Below, in pieces: positions 16,133 to 24,393 of a DNA stretch of 64,000 bases; positions within the stretch are counted from its first letter, which is position 1, and each line of letters opens with the position of its first letter. The position numbers were made by a program, and so were the translations under genes. The DNA is taken from NCBI RefSeq assembly GCF_040253615.1, contig NZ_JBEJGY010000004.1, positions 682,001-746,000 on the forward strand, read 5' to 3'. This DNA is from Streptomyces sp. Edi4. GTDB taxonomy: Bacteria; Actinomycetota; Actinomycetes; Streptomycetales; Streptomycetaceae. The notes beneath the pieces were generated by a model. That model saw nothing but the letters and a program-made list of their open reading frames with translations. It ran no database searches and had not been told where the DNA came from.

Positions 16133-17101
16133 TCAGGCAGGAATCGGGGCCCCGTCGTCGTCTTCATCTTGGTCCGTGGGGCCGATCCGGTGGTTGAGGG
16201 CGGCTCCGACCTCGGGGCAGTTCTGGCGGATGACGTCGAGGAAGGCGTTCAACGCCGGGGAGGGGTCGCGGGCTTGGAAGGACAGGATCAGGTCGGGCAG
16301 GGGTGTGCGCGGGGTCACCTCGCAGAACCATGTGCCCCGTCGTGGGGCCGTCAGCATGCGGGAGGGCCCAAGACCGACGCCCACCCCGCAGGCGGCGAGG
16401 CCGATGATGGTGTGGATGTCCCGCGCGACGGTCGCGCCGGAGAGCGCCGGGGAGTCCTTGCCCAGCAGGGTCCGCAGGCCGGTGAGGACGGCGGGTTCGT
16501 CCTCGCCCGGTGCCACGATCAGCGGCTGTCGCCGCAGTTGGCCCACGTCCACCGACGGCTGCCCCGCGTACGGATGTGTACTGCTGACGACCGCGACGAG
16601 GTGATCGTGTCCGATCGGGACCGAAACCAACTGTTCGGCCCCGACGCCTCGTGGACGACCCAGGCCGATCGCCACGTCGAGTTCCCCGGCGACGAGCGCG
16701 GCTGTGCTGCGATTGGTCGCCATCTCGTGCAGTTCCAGCCGCACGTCGGGCCGTTCGCGCCCGAACCGGCCGATGACGTCCGGCAGGGGTTCGAGCAGCG
16801 CCGATGCGATGAACCCCAGGCGCAGCCGTCCCGTCTCGCCACGCGCCGCCCTGGCCGCGTCGACCGAGGCCGCCGTGATCTCGTCGAGCGCTCTGCGCGC
16901 CCGCAGGAGGAAGGCCGCGCCCGCAGCTGTCGGGAACACCCCCCGGCGGGTGCGGTCGAACAAGCGGGCGCCCACTTCTCGTTCGAGGTCGGCGATCTGC
17001 TTGGACAGCGGGGGCTGCGCGATGCCCAGCGCACCGGCCGCCCGGCCGAAGTGCGCGTGCTCGGCGAGGGCCAGTGCGTACCGCAGGTGCCGCGCCTCCA
17101 T
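16133..17101 (-). CDS. LysR-family transcriptional regulator
   Basis: This 322-residue protein starts MEARHLRYALALAEHAHFGR and has the LysR winged helix (residues 4-62: AAGALGIAQPPLSKQIADLE, then GARLFDRT) and a periplasmic-binding-protein-like effector domain (from about 90: RLRLGFIASALLEPLPDVI). ATG 17101 is preferred because AGGGACGG lies upstream and it fits the family N-terminus; the frame is open far upstream but is not coding there. It is divergent from the hydrolase at 17205 with a palindrome between them, the classical arrangement for a LysR activator and its target. The inducer is unknown. Confidence 0.88.
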   Translation of the reverse strand: MEARHLRYALALAEHAHFGRAAGALGIAQPPLSKQIADLEREVGARLFDRTRRGVFPTAAGAAFLLRARRALDEITAASVDAARAARGETGRLRLGFIASALLEPLPDVIGRFGRERPDVRLELHEMATNRSTAALVAGELDVAIGLGRPRGVGAEQLVSVPIGHDHLVAVVSSTHPYAGQPSVDVGQLRRQPLIVAPGEDEPAVLTGLRTLLGKDSPALSGATVARDIHTIIGLAACGVGVGLGPSRMLTAPRRGTWFCEVTPRTPLPDLILSFQARDPSPALNAFLDVIRQNCPEVGAALNHRIGPTDQDEDDDGAPIPA

Positions 17102-17125
17102 GCCAACCCGTCCCTTCATGTCTCG

Positions 17126-17144
17126 CGATATCTCACAGGTATCG
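17126..17144. promoter_or_regulatory. Candidate LysR box
   Basis: CGATA at 17126-17130 and TATCG at 17140-17144 form an inverted repeat with a nine-base centre, giving the T-N11-A core expected for LysR-type regulators. It lies in the divergent intergenic region between the LysR gene and the hydrolase gene, 25 bases from the LysR start, where it could serve autoregulation and activation. Confidence 0.5.
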
Positions 17145-17204
17145 TGCGCCAGCTTGTCAGATCTTTTGATGGATGACCGGCGTCGGGTCGCGTGGAATGC
17201 GGTC

Positions 17205-18050
17205 ATGACTGCTACTTCTCCCACAGACACCGTCTTCGTCTTCGTGCACGGGGCCTGGCACAGTTCGGCGCAGTGGGCGCCGACGCAGCGCGCGCTCGCC
17301 GCACTCGGTGCCTCGAGCATGGCCGTCGACCTGCCGGGGCACGGCTTCGACGCGCCACTGCCCAGCGGATACCTCCAGCCGGGCCAGCCGGGCCTGCTGA
17401 CCGAGAAGTCCGAGCTCGCCACCGTGACGATGGACGACAGCGCCGAGGCCGTCCTTGACACGCTGCACCAGGCCCGCCACCACCGTCGTGTCGTGCTCGT
17501 CGCGCACAGCGCGGGCGGCGGCCCCGCGTCGCTCGCCGCCGAGAGCGCACCCGGGCTCGTCGACGAGATCGTCTACCTCTCAGCCTTCGTACCCGCAGGA
17601 CGGCCCCGGTTCTTCGACTACCTCGACGCCCCCGAGCAGGCCGCGGCACGAGGCGGGAGTCTGAACCTCGGCGACCCCGAGGAACTGGGCGCCGTGCGGA
17701 TCAACCCGCTCTCGCAGGACCCCGCCTACATCGAGGAGCTGCGGCAGACCCACTACCACGACACCCCTCTGGACCGCTTCGACCGCTGGCGCTCGGCGCT
17801 GAGCCCCGATCTCCCGCTGGCGATCCCCTCCACTCCGGTCATCGTGACCCCGGACCGGTGGGGGCGTATCCCTCGGACCTTTCTGCGCTGCGCGGACGAC
17901 CGGGCACTGCCTGCGGCCGTGCAGGATCTGATGATCGCGGAAGCCGACCGGGCCATGCCCGGCGACTCGTTCACCGTGCGCACCCTTCCAGGCAGCCACA
18001 GCCCGTTCGCAGCCCGGCCCCATGAGCTCGCCGCAGCGCTGCTGCCGTGA
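17205..18050 (+). CDS. Alpha/beta hydrolase (esterase type)
   Basis: This 281-residue product starts at ATG 17205. It shows FVHGAWHSSAQW (oxyanion hole, residues 11-22), the nucleophile elbow VAHSAGGGPA (about 99-108, Ser in HSAGG) and a C-terminal PGSHSPFAARP with the catalytic His. This pattern is that of the EstC/salicylate-esterase-like alpha/beta hydrolases, which cleave small esters. It is driven away from the LysR gene and is the probable regulated target. An 18,050 stop is followed by a weak hairpin at 18083-18110 (GCCGGAC/GTCCGGC). Confidence 0.8.
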   Translation: MTATSPTDTVFVFVHGAWHSSAQWAPTQRALAALGASSMAVDLPGHGFDAPLPSGYLQPGQPGLLTEKSELATVTMDDSAEAVLDTLHQARHHRRVVLVAHSAGGGPASLAAESAPGLVDEIVYLSAFVPAGRPRFFDYLDAPEQAAARGGSLNLGDPEELGAVRINPLSQDPAYIEELRQTHYHDTPLDRFDRWRSALSPDLPLAIPSTPVIVTPDRWGRIPRTFLRCADDRALPAAVQDLMIAEADRAMPGDSFTVRTLPGSHSPFAARPHELAAALLP

Positions 18051-18192
18051 GCGGCCGACGCCCGGTGCCGACGGTGGTGCGCGCCGGACCGTCACGCCCT
18101 CACGTCCGGCCAGTGGTCGTGTCCGTCAACTGAGCTGTGCGGCACAGCGGTTGAGGCCGGTGCCGCCCCCTGGACCTTCCTGGCGCCCGCCC

Positions 18193-18738
18193 CTACGGTT
18201 CCTCCATGCGCCGCTCCCGGTCCGACGTCGGCCACACGTAGGGCAAGTCGTCCGGGACCTCGGGAAACAGCGGCCGGTAGAAGTCCGGTTCCTTGCGCAC
18301 CAGCGCCGACCGGTGGCTGCGGTGGAATTCCGGTGAACCGAGCCAGGGCGGAAGTTCCCCGGCGCGGGCAAGTTCCTCCTGGGTACGCACGGGCCGTGCG
18401 GGGCGGGTGTTGCGCAAGGGTCGTGTGGCGCGGGTGTGGCGCATGGTTCGCGTGGCGTGGGTGTCATGCCATCGCCGGTAGTCCTCCGTCAGCGTCCCGG
18501 CGCAGGTGTCCGCGCCGCCCGCCGCCGTCCACGCCGCGCAGATCACCAGGCCGTAGCAGACCAGGGCCTCCTCGTATCCGGACCACATCCGTACGGCGGG
18601 GTGGCGCCGCCATCCGTAGCCCGGCACGGTCAGGCCCCGGAACACCTGGAGGGCTTCGACCCGCTGTTTGCCCAGTCGGCGCCGGTCCAGGACCTCGGCG
18701 GAGTCCGCGAATCCGGCGCAGGGCAGAAATGTTTGCAT
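18193..18738 (-). CDS. MSMEG_6728-family protein
   Basis: The conserved N-terminus MQTFLPCAGFADSAEVLDRR (then RLGKQRVEALQV) and the C-terminal FHRSHRSALVRKEPDFYRP and YVWP segments identify this actinobacterial family, which resembles pyrimidine-dimer DNA glycosylases of the DenV type. Activity is not established. ATG 18738 is the family start; the frame is open further upstream but not coding. Residues about 95-125 are an Arg/Thr/His-rich low-complexity insert (HATRTMRHTRATRPL) made of imperfect short repeats, which looks like slippage expansion in a loop. Confidence 0.7.
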   Translation of the reverse strand: MQTFLPCAGFADSAEVLDRRRLGKQRVEALQVFRGLTVPGYGWRRHPAVRMWSGYEEALVCYGLVICAAWTAAGGADTCAGTLTEDYRRWHDTHATRTMRHTRATRPLRNTRPARPVRTQEELARAGELPPWLGSPEFHRSHRSALVRKEPDFYRPLFPEVPDDLPYVWPTSDRERRMEEP

Positions 18739-18993
18739 ACGGCCTGATATCACTCCCGGCTCATCCGCGCCCGGATTGGCCGCCGTCGCCCTCCTCGTTT
18801 TCGGGACCGCCTCGTGGGGGTCGCGGGCATGAAGGGGCCATGACGCACATCGCTCGCCGTATGCGCGAGCTCCTGGCCGACGCGGCCCCGGCGCACGCAC
18901 GGGCGCAGGGGTGGCACCCCGGTTCGGAGCACCACCCCTGCTCACCACCCCTGCTATGGGATGTCAGCCGTCAGCGGCCGTCAGGCATCCGGG

Positions 18994-19635
18994 TCAGACC
19001 CAGACGCGTACGGCCTCCATACGGCGGGACTGGCCTGTGGTTCCCGCGTAGACCGGGTTGCCGGTGACCGCGGTGAGCCAGCCGTAGCCCTCCACGTGCG
19101 CCTGCGCCCCGACGTTGCCCGAGCCGACCTGCACGCCCAGCGCCTCCATGCGGCGCGACTGTCCGGTGGTGCCGACCGTCACGACCTGTCCGTCCGAGCC
19201 GCACACCCAGCCCTGCCAGCCGATGTCGGCGAGGTGGGCGTTGGCGCACACGCCCCCGACACCGCTGGTCGAGATCGCCACGGCCTCCATCCGGCGGCTC
19301 TGTCCGGTCGTGCCCGCCACCGCGCCGTCACAGACGGCGGGCTGCCAGCCGATGTCCTGGACGTGCGCCGCGTAACAGATGACCCGGGCGTTGGGCGCGA
19401 GCCGGGTGCGTGCCTTGTTCGTCGCCGTTTTCAGTTCCGCGACGACCGAGGCGGGGGCCTCGGCGGCCGGAGCGGCGGTGGCCGGCGCGCCGACGGCCGG
19501 CGCCGGGGCCGGAGCCGCGACCGACGGCCGGCCCTGCGCCTCGGCCGAGCCCGCAACCCCCAGCGCGCCCGCCAACGCCAGGCCGAGGACGATACCGGCG
19601 GTCCTCCTCGTGGTCCTCTTCTTCGTCTTCTTCAT
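18994..19635 (-). CDS. Secreted protein with three ChW-type repeats
   Basis: ATG 19635 lies six bases after AAGGAGGGG, an almost perfect ribosome-binding site. The N-terminus is a Sec signal peptide: KKTKKRTTRRT, a hydrophobic stretch TAGIVLGLALAGALGVAGSA, and cleavage near AEA. An Ala/Pro linker follows, then three repeats of about 45 residues each, with a shared core of HV.D.GW...V, then AGTTGQSRRMEAV. This is the clostridial hydrophobic-with-Trp (ChW) repeat, found in extracellular proteins of Clostridium and Streptomyces and thought to bind cell-surface or carbohydrate ligands. Cysteines occur in repeats one and two only. Confidence 0.8.
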   Translation of the reverse strand: MKKTKKRTTRRTAGIVLGLALAGALGVAGSAEAQGRPSVAAPAPAPAVGAPATAAPAAEAPASVVAELKTATNKARTRLAPNARVICYAAHVQDIGWQPAVCDGAVAGTTGQSRRMEAVAISTSGVGGVCANAHLADIGWQGWVCGSDGQVVTVGTTGQSRRMEALGVQVGSGNVGAQAHVEGYGWLTAVTGNPVYAGTTGQSRRMEAVRVWV

Positions 19636-19679
19636 GATTTTCCCCTCCTTGTACCGACTGGTCCCGCCCATCTGTACCG

Positions 19680-19850
19680 GTGCGGACGGGCGGGGAACAA
19701 CGGATCGCGACGCCTACGGCCGAGACCCGTCCCGACATGGCCCACGGGGATACCTTGTGCCACCAGGACGAGGTGTGCCTCGACTGCCCTGTTTTCAACT
19801 ACCTTGTGCACGCGGGCAGTTGGGGCCCTGCTTTCACGCCTGCCGCGTGA
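19680..19850 (+). CDS. Possible 56-residue Cys-containing small protein
   Basis: A short plus-strand frame (GTG 19680 or internal ATG 19737) reads MAHGDTLCHQDEVCLDCPVF followed by NYLVHAGSW and stops at TGA 19850. Third positions are mostly G or C over the cysteine-bearing part, and the three closely spaced cysteines (C-x5-C-x2-C) suggest a metal-binding or disulfide knot. No good ribosome-binding site is visible, and a minus-strand reading is also open, so this is tentative. Confidence 0.3.
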   Translation: MRTGGEQRIATPTAETRPDMAHGDTLCHQDEVCLDCPVFNYLVHAGSWGPAFTPAA

Positions 19851-19904
19851 CGCCCGGTGCCTCAAGGTCTCCGCGATCACGTACACGCCCTGTTTGCCCG
19901 TGAC

Positions 19905-22900
19905 CTACAACAGCTCTCGCGTCCGCAGATCCGCGACGTACTTGCTGATCAGGTCCCGCGTGAGGTGGGGGATGTCGCGCTCGGGGTCGAGGTCGGCCGC
20001 CCGCACCGCCGCGCGGAATGCCCGGGCGGGAAGGGCGGAACCGGGAAGGTGCGGCTGCGGATGGGCGAAGGCGTGCAGCAGCGGGAGCACCGAGTGCTGC
20101 TTCTGGCGGTCGGGCAGGCGGAGCATGGCGGTCTCGAAACGCCGGAGCCAGATGTCGTAGTCGTGGACGCGGGTCAGGGGGTGGCCGTCGGCCGCCAGCC
20201 AATCGACGAAGGTGTCCAGGGAGATGCCGTCCTCATGCGGGTTGACGACGTTGTAGGTCTGGTGGCCCGCCCGTGCGCCGTCCCCCAGCGCGGTGATGGC
20301 CTGCGCGGTGAAGTCGACCGGGAGCGCGTCGTAGTGCGCGCCGCCGCCCGTGCTGTCCTCGGCGTAGAAGCTGCCGGGCGCAGTCCCGGTCGCCAGCACA
20401 CTGAGGAGGAGCCGGGTGAAGACGTCCGGGATGTTGAGCTGGCCCCGGTAGCGCGGGTGGGCGAGGATCAGGTTCGAGCGGAACACGGCGACCGGCAGGC
20501 CGAAGGTGTCGTGGGCCTCGCGCAGCAGCACCTCGCCCGCCCATTTGCCGGCCGCGTAGCCGTTCGCGTAGGTGGCGTCGATGGCGTACGCGGGGCAGGC
20601 CGCGCGGATGTCCGACGACTCCTCGGCGGCCGCAGGGGCGTCGAGGGCGACGGCGACCGTGGAGATGAAGGTGAATTGTTTGATCCGGGAGGTGACCGCC
20701 AGCTTGATCAGCTCTGCCGTGCCCAGCACGTTGGGGCCGAACAACTGGCTGTAGGGCAGGACATGGTTGACCAGCGCCGCCGAGTGGACGACCACGTCCA
20801 CCGTGTCGGCGAGCCGCTGCCAGGTCGCCGGGTCGAGCCCGAGTGCGGGCTCGCTCGCTTCGCCCGCGATCACCTCCAGGTGGTTCGCGGCCAACGCGCG
20901 GTAACGGGCGAGCAGTTCGGGGTCGCCGCTGTCGAAGGCCGCGTCCAGCCGCGCGCGGGCCGCCTCGTCGGTCTTCCCCCGCACGAGGCACACCACCCTG
21001 CCTTGGCGCTCCGCGACGCGCTGGAGCCATTCCAGGCACAGAAACCGTCCCAGGTAGCCGTTGGCGCCGGTCAGCAGGACGGTCTTCGCCTCGGGCAGCG
21101 GATCGGCCGGCCGGGCGGGGGCAGGTAGGGCAGCGGCGTCGAAGAAGGCCTCCAAGCGCAGGTCTTCGGCGCGCAGTCGGGTCGCGCCCGGGCCATGGAC
21201 GGCCTCGGCCGTGGGCCGGGAGTGTTCTGTGGCCAGCGCCCGCTCGACGTACTCCCCCACCTGCCGGAGCGTGTTGACCGGGTTGATGACGACGTCGACG
21301 GGGACGTCGATGCCGTAGATGTCCTTGAGCAACTGGGCGTAGGAGACGGCGGAAAGGCTGTCCCCGCCGAGTTGCTGGAAGTGTGTGTCGGGCCGCGCGT
21401 CGTCCCGCCGGTGACCGAGCAGCGCCAGCGCCGCCCGCACAACCGTCTCGTGTACGGGGCCGTCCTTTCCGGCCCTGCGCAGGGCGCCGAGCCGGTCGGC
21501 CTCGCGGTCGGAGATCTCGGTGTACAGCGCCTCCAGACGCTCGCCGTAGCGGCCGGCCAGAGCGGGCCGCAGGGGCTTGCGCAGCCCGGAGAGCAGACCG
21601 TTGTCCTGGCTGAACGGTTCGGTCTCGATCAGGAAGTCCCTTGGTATCTCATGGGAGTTGAGGCCGTTGTCCTCGGCTGTCCCTCGCAGCGCCTCGCGCA
21701 GGGCGTTGCGCAGGCGCTCCGTGTCCCCGTCGGCGTCGGTGAGCGCCCGGGGGGTGGGCACGACGACCGCGAGCAGGTAGGGGCGCGTGCTGTTGGCGTA
21801 CAGGAAGACCTGCCGGACGAGGGGGCCGGTGGCGAAGAGGGCTTCCAGGCGGGTCACCGGCACGAATTCGCCCTGGGACAGCTTCAGGACGCCAGCCCGC
21901 CGGTCGACGTAGGTGAAGGTGTCGGCGGCGGTACGGGCCATGATGTCGCCCGTGCGGTAGAAGCCGTCCTCGTCGAAGACGGCCGCGGTGGCGTCCCGCC
22001 GTTGGTAGTAGCCGGGCACGAGCCGGTCCGACTTGATCAGCAGTTCGCCCCTCGGGTGGGGCAGATCGGTGCTCAGATAGCCCAGTTCGGGCACGTCCGC
22101 CAGCTTGTACGCGGTCACCGGCGGGCACAGGACACGGCCGTCCAGGGTGACGATCCCGGCTTCCGTCGAGCCGTAGCCGTCGACCATCCTGACGTGCAGA
22201 CAGTCCTCGATGAACGCCTTCCCATCGGCGCCGAGGGGCGCCGAGGCGTTGACGGCCCACAGGAGGCGGCCCCCTACGGTCTGCTCCCTCAGCTCTTCTT
22301 CGAGCCCCGCGACCGCGTCGGCGCTCCCCGGGTCCAAGCCGGCCAGTCCGGTCCGGTAGCGCCGTACGAGCATGTCGCAGATGCGCGGCACCATGATCAG
22401 TTCGGTGGGCCGGACCAGGCTCAGGTCTTCGATGAGCGTCGAGAGGTCGCTCGACGCCGTGAAGTAGGCGGTGCCGCCCCTGGCCAGCGTACTGAACAGC
22501 ACCCCGCGCCCCACCATGTGGCTCAACGGCATGAAGTTCAAGACGATGGCCGGCCACGCCGGCCGGCCGGGGACGAAGTCGACCCACAACTGCTTGGCCA
22601 GACGCTCTGTGTACATCGCGCCCTTGGGGGTGCCCGTACTGCCCGAGGTGTAGAGCAGCGTGGCGAGCGGGTCGGGTTCCGGGGACGGGGGAAGGTGCGG
22701 CGGCGCCGGCAGCGCGCTGCCGCGTGCCATGACGGATGCCAGCGTGTCAAGGGTGGTGCCGTGGCCCTGAGTGTCCAGCTCATCACGCGCCCGGGCCACC
22801 AACTCCCGGTGTCGCACGTCCTCCTGACGATGCCCCAGCACCAGGAGCCTGCGCAGGAACGGCGCGCGCGCCGCGAGGCGGAGGGCGACATCCAGCTGCG

Positions 22901-23489
22901 TCACGTCGACGGCCAGCACACACGGGGCGGCCTGCTCGACGATGGGGGCCAGCCGGTCGGCCGCGGAACCGGACGGCAGTGGTACGCACACGGCGCCCGA
23001 CCGGACACACGCCAGATCCACGACGGCGTACTCGGCGCTCGGGGGACCCAGCAGCGCGACGAAGTCACCCGGGCTCAGGGGCGTGGAGTGATGGACCCAC
23101 TCCGAGGCGACGGCACCCACCCGTTCCCACAGCTCCCCGTAGGTGATCGTCTCGAAGCGTCCCAGCAGACGCGTCCCGGTGCGTCCCGTGTCCGGGTCGG
23201 TGACCGTCTCCACGGCGCGCTCGCCCAGAGCGGGGCGGTCCGCGTAGGCGGCCATGACGGTGAACACGATCTCGACGAGGGGCAGTCCCGGCTCCCGGAG
23301 CGCGTCGGTGACGGCGGCGAGTGGAGTGGCGGCACGGAACTGCGGGTCGCTCGCGTGCAGTTGCGCGGCGCGGCGCGCGGTGCGCGCGTCGAGTTCTCGC
23401 GGAAGCGCGGCGTGGGTGGACCTGCCTAACAGGTCTCCTTGCGTGGCAATGGCGTGAGAAGGACGGTTGTCGGTCTCCGTGCTCTTCAT
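19905..23489 (-). CDS. car: Carboxylic acid reductase (adenylation-carrier-reductase)
   Basis: At 1194 residues this matches the size of actinobacterial carboxylic acid reductases, which turn carboxylic acids into aldehydes with ATP and NADPH. In order: adenylation domain with YTSGSTGTPKG at 280-290, GYGSTEAG near 438-445 and YRTGD near 511-515; a phosphopantetheine carrier domain with LGGDSLSAV, Ser711 being the attachment site; and a thioester reductase with the NADPH loop TGANGYLGR at 807-815 and the tyrosine-lysine pair in YANGYAAGKWAGE. The ATG at 23489 overlaps the GntR stop (ATGA). No phosphopantetheinyl transferase gene is adjacent, so activation must come from elsewhere. The natural acid substrate is unknown. 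Confidence 0.92.
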   Translation of the reverse strand: MKSTETDNRPSHAIATQGDLLGRSTHAALPRELDARTARRAAQLHASDPQFRAATPLAAVTDALREPGLPLVEIVFTVMAAYADRPALGERAVETVTDPDTGRTGTRLLGRFETITYGELWERVGAVASEWVHHSTPLSPGDFVALLGPPSAEYAVVDLACVRSGAVCVPLPSGSAADRLAPIVEQAAPCVLAVDVTQLDVALRLAARAPFLRRLLVLGHRQEDVRHRELVARARDELDTQGHGTTLDTLASVMARGSALPAPPHLPPSPEPDPLATLLYTSGSTGTPKGAMYTERLAKQLWVDFVPGRPAWPAIVLNFMPLSHMVGRGVLFSTLARGGTAYFTASSDLSTLIEDLSLVRPTELIMVPRICDMLVRRYRTGLAGLDPGSADAVAGLEEELREQTVGGRLLWAVNASAPLGADGKAFIEDCLHVRMVDGYGSTEAGIVTLDGRVLCPPVTAYKLADVPELGYLSTDLPHPRGELLIKSDRLVPGYYQRRDATAAVFDEDGFYRTGDIMARTAADTFTYVDRRAGVLKLSQGEFVPVTRLEALFATGPLVRQVFLYANSTRPYLLAVVVPTPRALTDADGDTERLRNALREALRGTAEDNGLNSHEIPRDFLIETEPFSQDNGLLSGLRKPLRPALAGRYGERLEALYTEISDREADRLGALRRAGKDGPVHETVVRAALALLGHRRDDARPDTHFQQLGGDSLSAVSYAQLLKDIYGIDVPVDVVINPVNTLRQVGEYVERALATEHSRPTAEAVHGPGATRLRAEDLRLEAFFDAAALPAPARPADPLPEAKTVLLTGANGYLGRFLCLEWLQRVAERQGRVVCLVRGKTDEAARARLDAAFDSGDPELLARYRALAANHLEVIAGEASEPALGLDPATWQRLADTVDVVVHSAALVNHVLPYSQLFGPNVLGTAELIKLAVTSRIKQFTFISTVAVALDAPAAAEESSDIRAACPAYAIDATYANGYAAGKWAGEVLLREAHDTFGLPVAVFRSNLILAHPRYRGQLNIPDVFTRLLLSVLATGTAPGSFYAEDSTGGGAHYDALPVDFTAQAITALGDGARAGHQTYNVVNPHEDGISLDTFVDWLAADGHPLTRVHDYDIWLRRFETAMLRLPDRQKQHSVLPLLHAFAHPQPHLPGSALPARAFRAAVRAADLDPERDIPHLTRDLISKYVADLRTRELL

Positions 23490-24178
23490 GAGCCGGCCTC
23501 GTCGGTGTCGTGGGTGAGGCGCACGATGGCGGCTGCGGCGGCGCGGGCGCCGTCCCCGTCCCGTACTTCGATCGCCTCGACGAGCCTGCGGTGCAGACCG
23601 GCGTGTTCGTGTGCGGCGGTCGCGTCCCAGGGCAGTCCCCCCTGGGTGGCAGTCAGGGCGGTGCCGAGGTAGTCGTACACCTCCATGAGGAGGTCGTTTC
23701 CACTGGCGCGCACGACGGCCCGGTGGAACAGCGCGTCGACATCCCTGGCCGCCGTGGGGTCCTCGCTCTCGCATGCCGCGTCCGCGTCGGCCAAGAGCTC
23801 GCGCAGCTGCGCCAGTTGGTCGTCACTGCGGCGCAGGGCGGCGGCCTTGGAGGCGAACTCCTCAAGGACGGTGCGCAGTTCGAGGACATCATCGCGTCCT
23901 GCGGCGCTCGCGCGCCGCACCATGACCGACTGGAGCTCACTGGACGCGCGGACATACGTGCCGTCCCCGATCCTCGCCTCGAGCAGTCCGAGATGCACGA
24001 GCGCGCCGATCGCTTCCCTCAGCGTGCTGCGCCCGACACCGAGCTCTTCCATCAGGGCCTGTTCCGACGGAATCCTCGTCCCCACCGGCCATCCGCCCGC
24101 CGCGATGTGTGCACGGAGGCTGTCCACGAGTTGCGCGGCCAGACTTGCCGACCTGCGCGGTGCGTTGATGCGTTTCAT
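23486..24178 (-). CDS. GntR-family (FadR subgroup) transcription regulator
   Basis: This 230-residue protein has the GntR winged helix at about residues 12-75 (LAAQLVDSLRAHIAAGGWPV, then RIPSEQALMEELGVGRSTLR). An all-helical FCD-type ligand domain follows, with the DVDALFHRAVVRASGN segment whose Asp and His residues usually hold a metal near the effector. FadR-subgroup regulators sense acids such as lactate, pyruvate or long-chain acyl groups. Its stop overlaps the carboxylic acid reductase start, so regulator and enzyme are translated from one message, and the effector may be the enzyme's own acid substrate. Confidence 0.88.
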   Translation of the reverse strand: MKRINAPRRSASLAAQLVDSLRAHIAAGGWPVGTRIPSEQALMEELGVGRSTLREAIGALVHLGLLEARIGDGTYVRASSELQSVMVRRASAAGRDDVLELRTVLEEFASKAAALRRSDDQLAQLRELLADADAACESEDPTAARDVDALFHRAVVRASGNDLLMEVYDYLGTALTATQGGLPWDATAAHEHAGLHRRLVEAIEVRDGDGARAAAAAIVRLTHDTDEAGS

Positions 24179-24198
24179 GCCCGCACTCTATACAGACA

Positions 24199-24210
24199 TC
24201 AGACGTTTGA
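24199..24210. promoter_or_regulatory. Candidate GntR operator
   Basis: TCAGACGTTTGA is a near-palindrome (TCA.ACGT.TGA when the two arms are compared) located 21 bases upstream of the GntR start. Position and symmetry suit an autoregulatory site, but the match to the FadR-type consensus is only partial. Confidence 0.35.
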
Positions 24211-24393
24211 ACATCACTCGGATGGCTGGGTGCATCGCATTCGGCCATCTCCGCCCGCGCGTTCCGGGCCGGGCGCCCCAATCGGCCGGAGCGGGGGAAA
24301 GAGTGTGCGATTGTCAGTCGTGCGTGATAGTCACTACCTTCACGAGGGAGTGACTTCTGACCTCCCCGTTGGGACACAACAAGGGGTGGGGAC

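Noticed and set aside
17102..17461. N-terminal extension of the LysR gene
   Set aside because: It runs antisense to the divergent hydrolase and across the promoter region. The winged-helix domain begins directly at ATG 17101.
21195..23429. Long plus-strand frame opposite the carboxylic acid reductase
   Set aside because: It is a GC-driven mirror frame of a clearly identified gene, with no family signature.
23490..23774. 95-residue extension of the carboxylic acid reductase
   Set aside because: The added part lies antisense-frame within the GntR gene and is Arg-rich; ATG 23489 overlaps the GntR stop and fits the family length.
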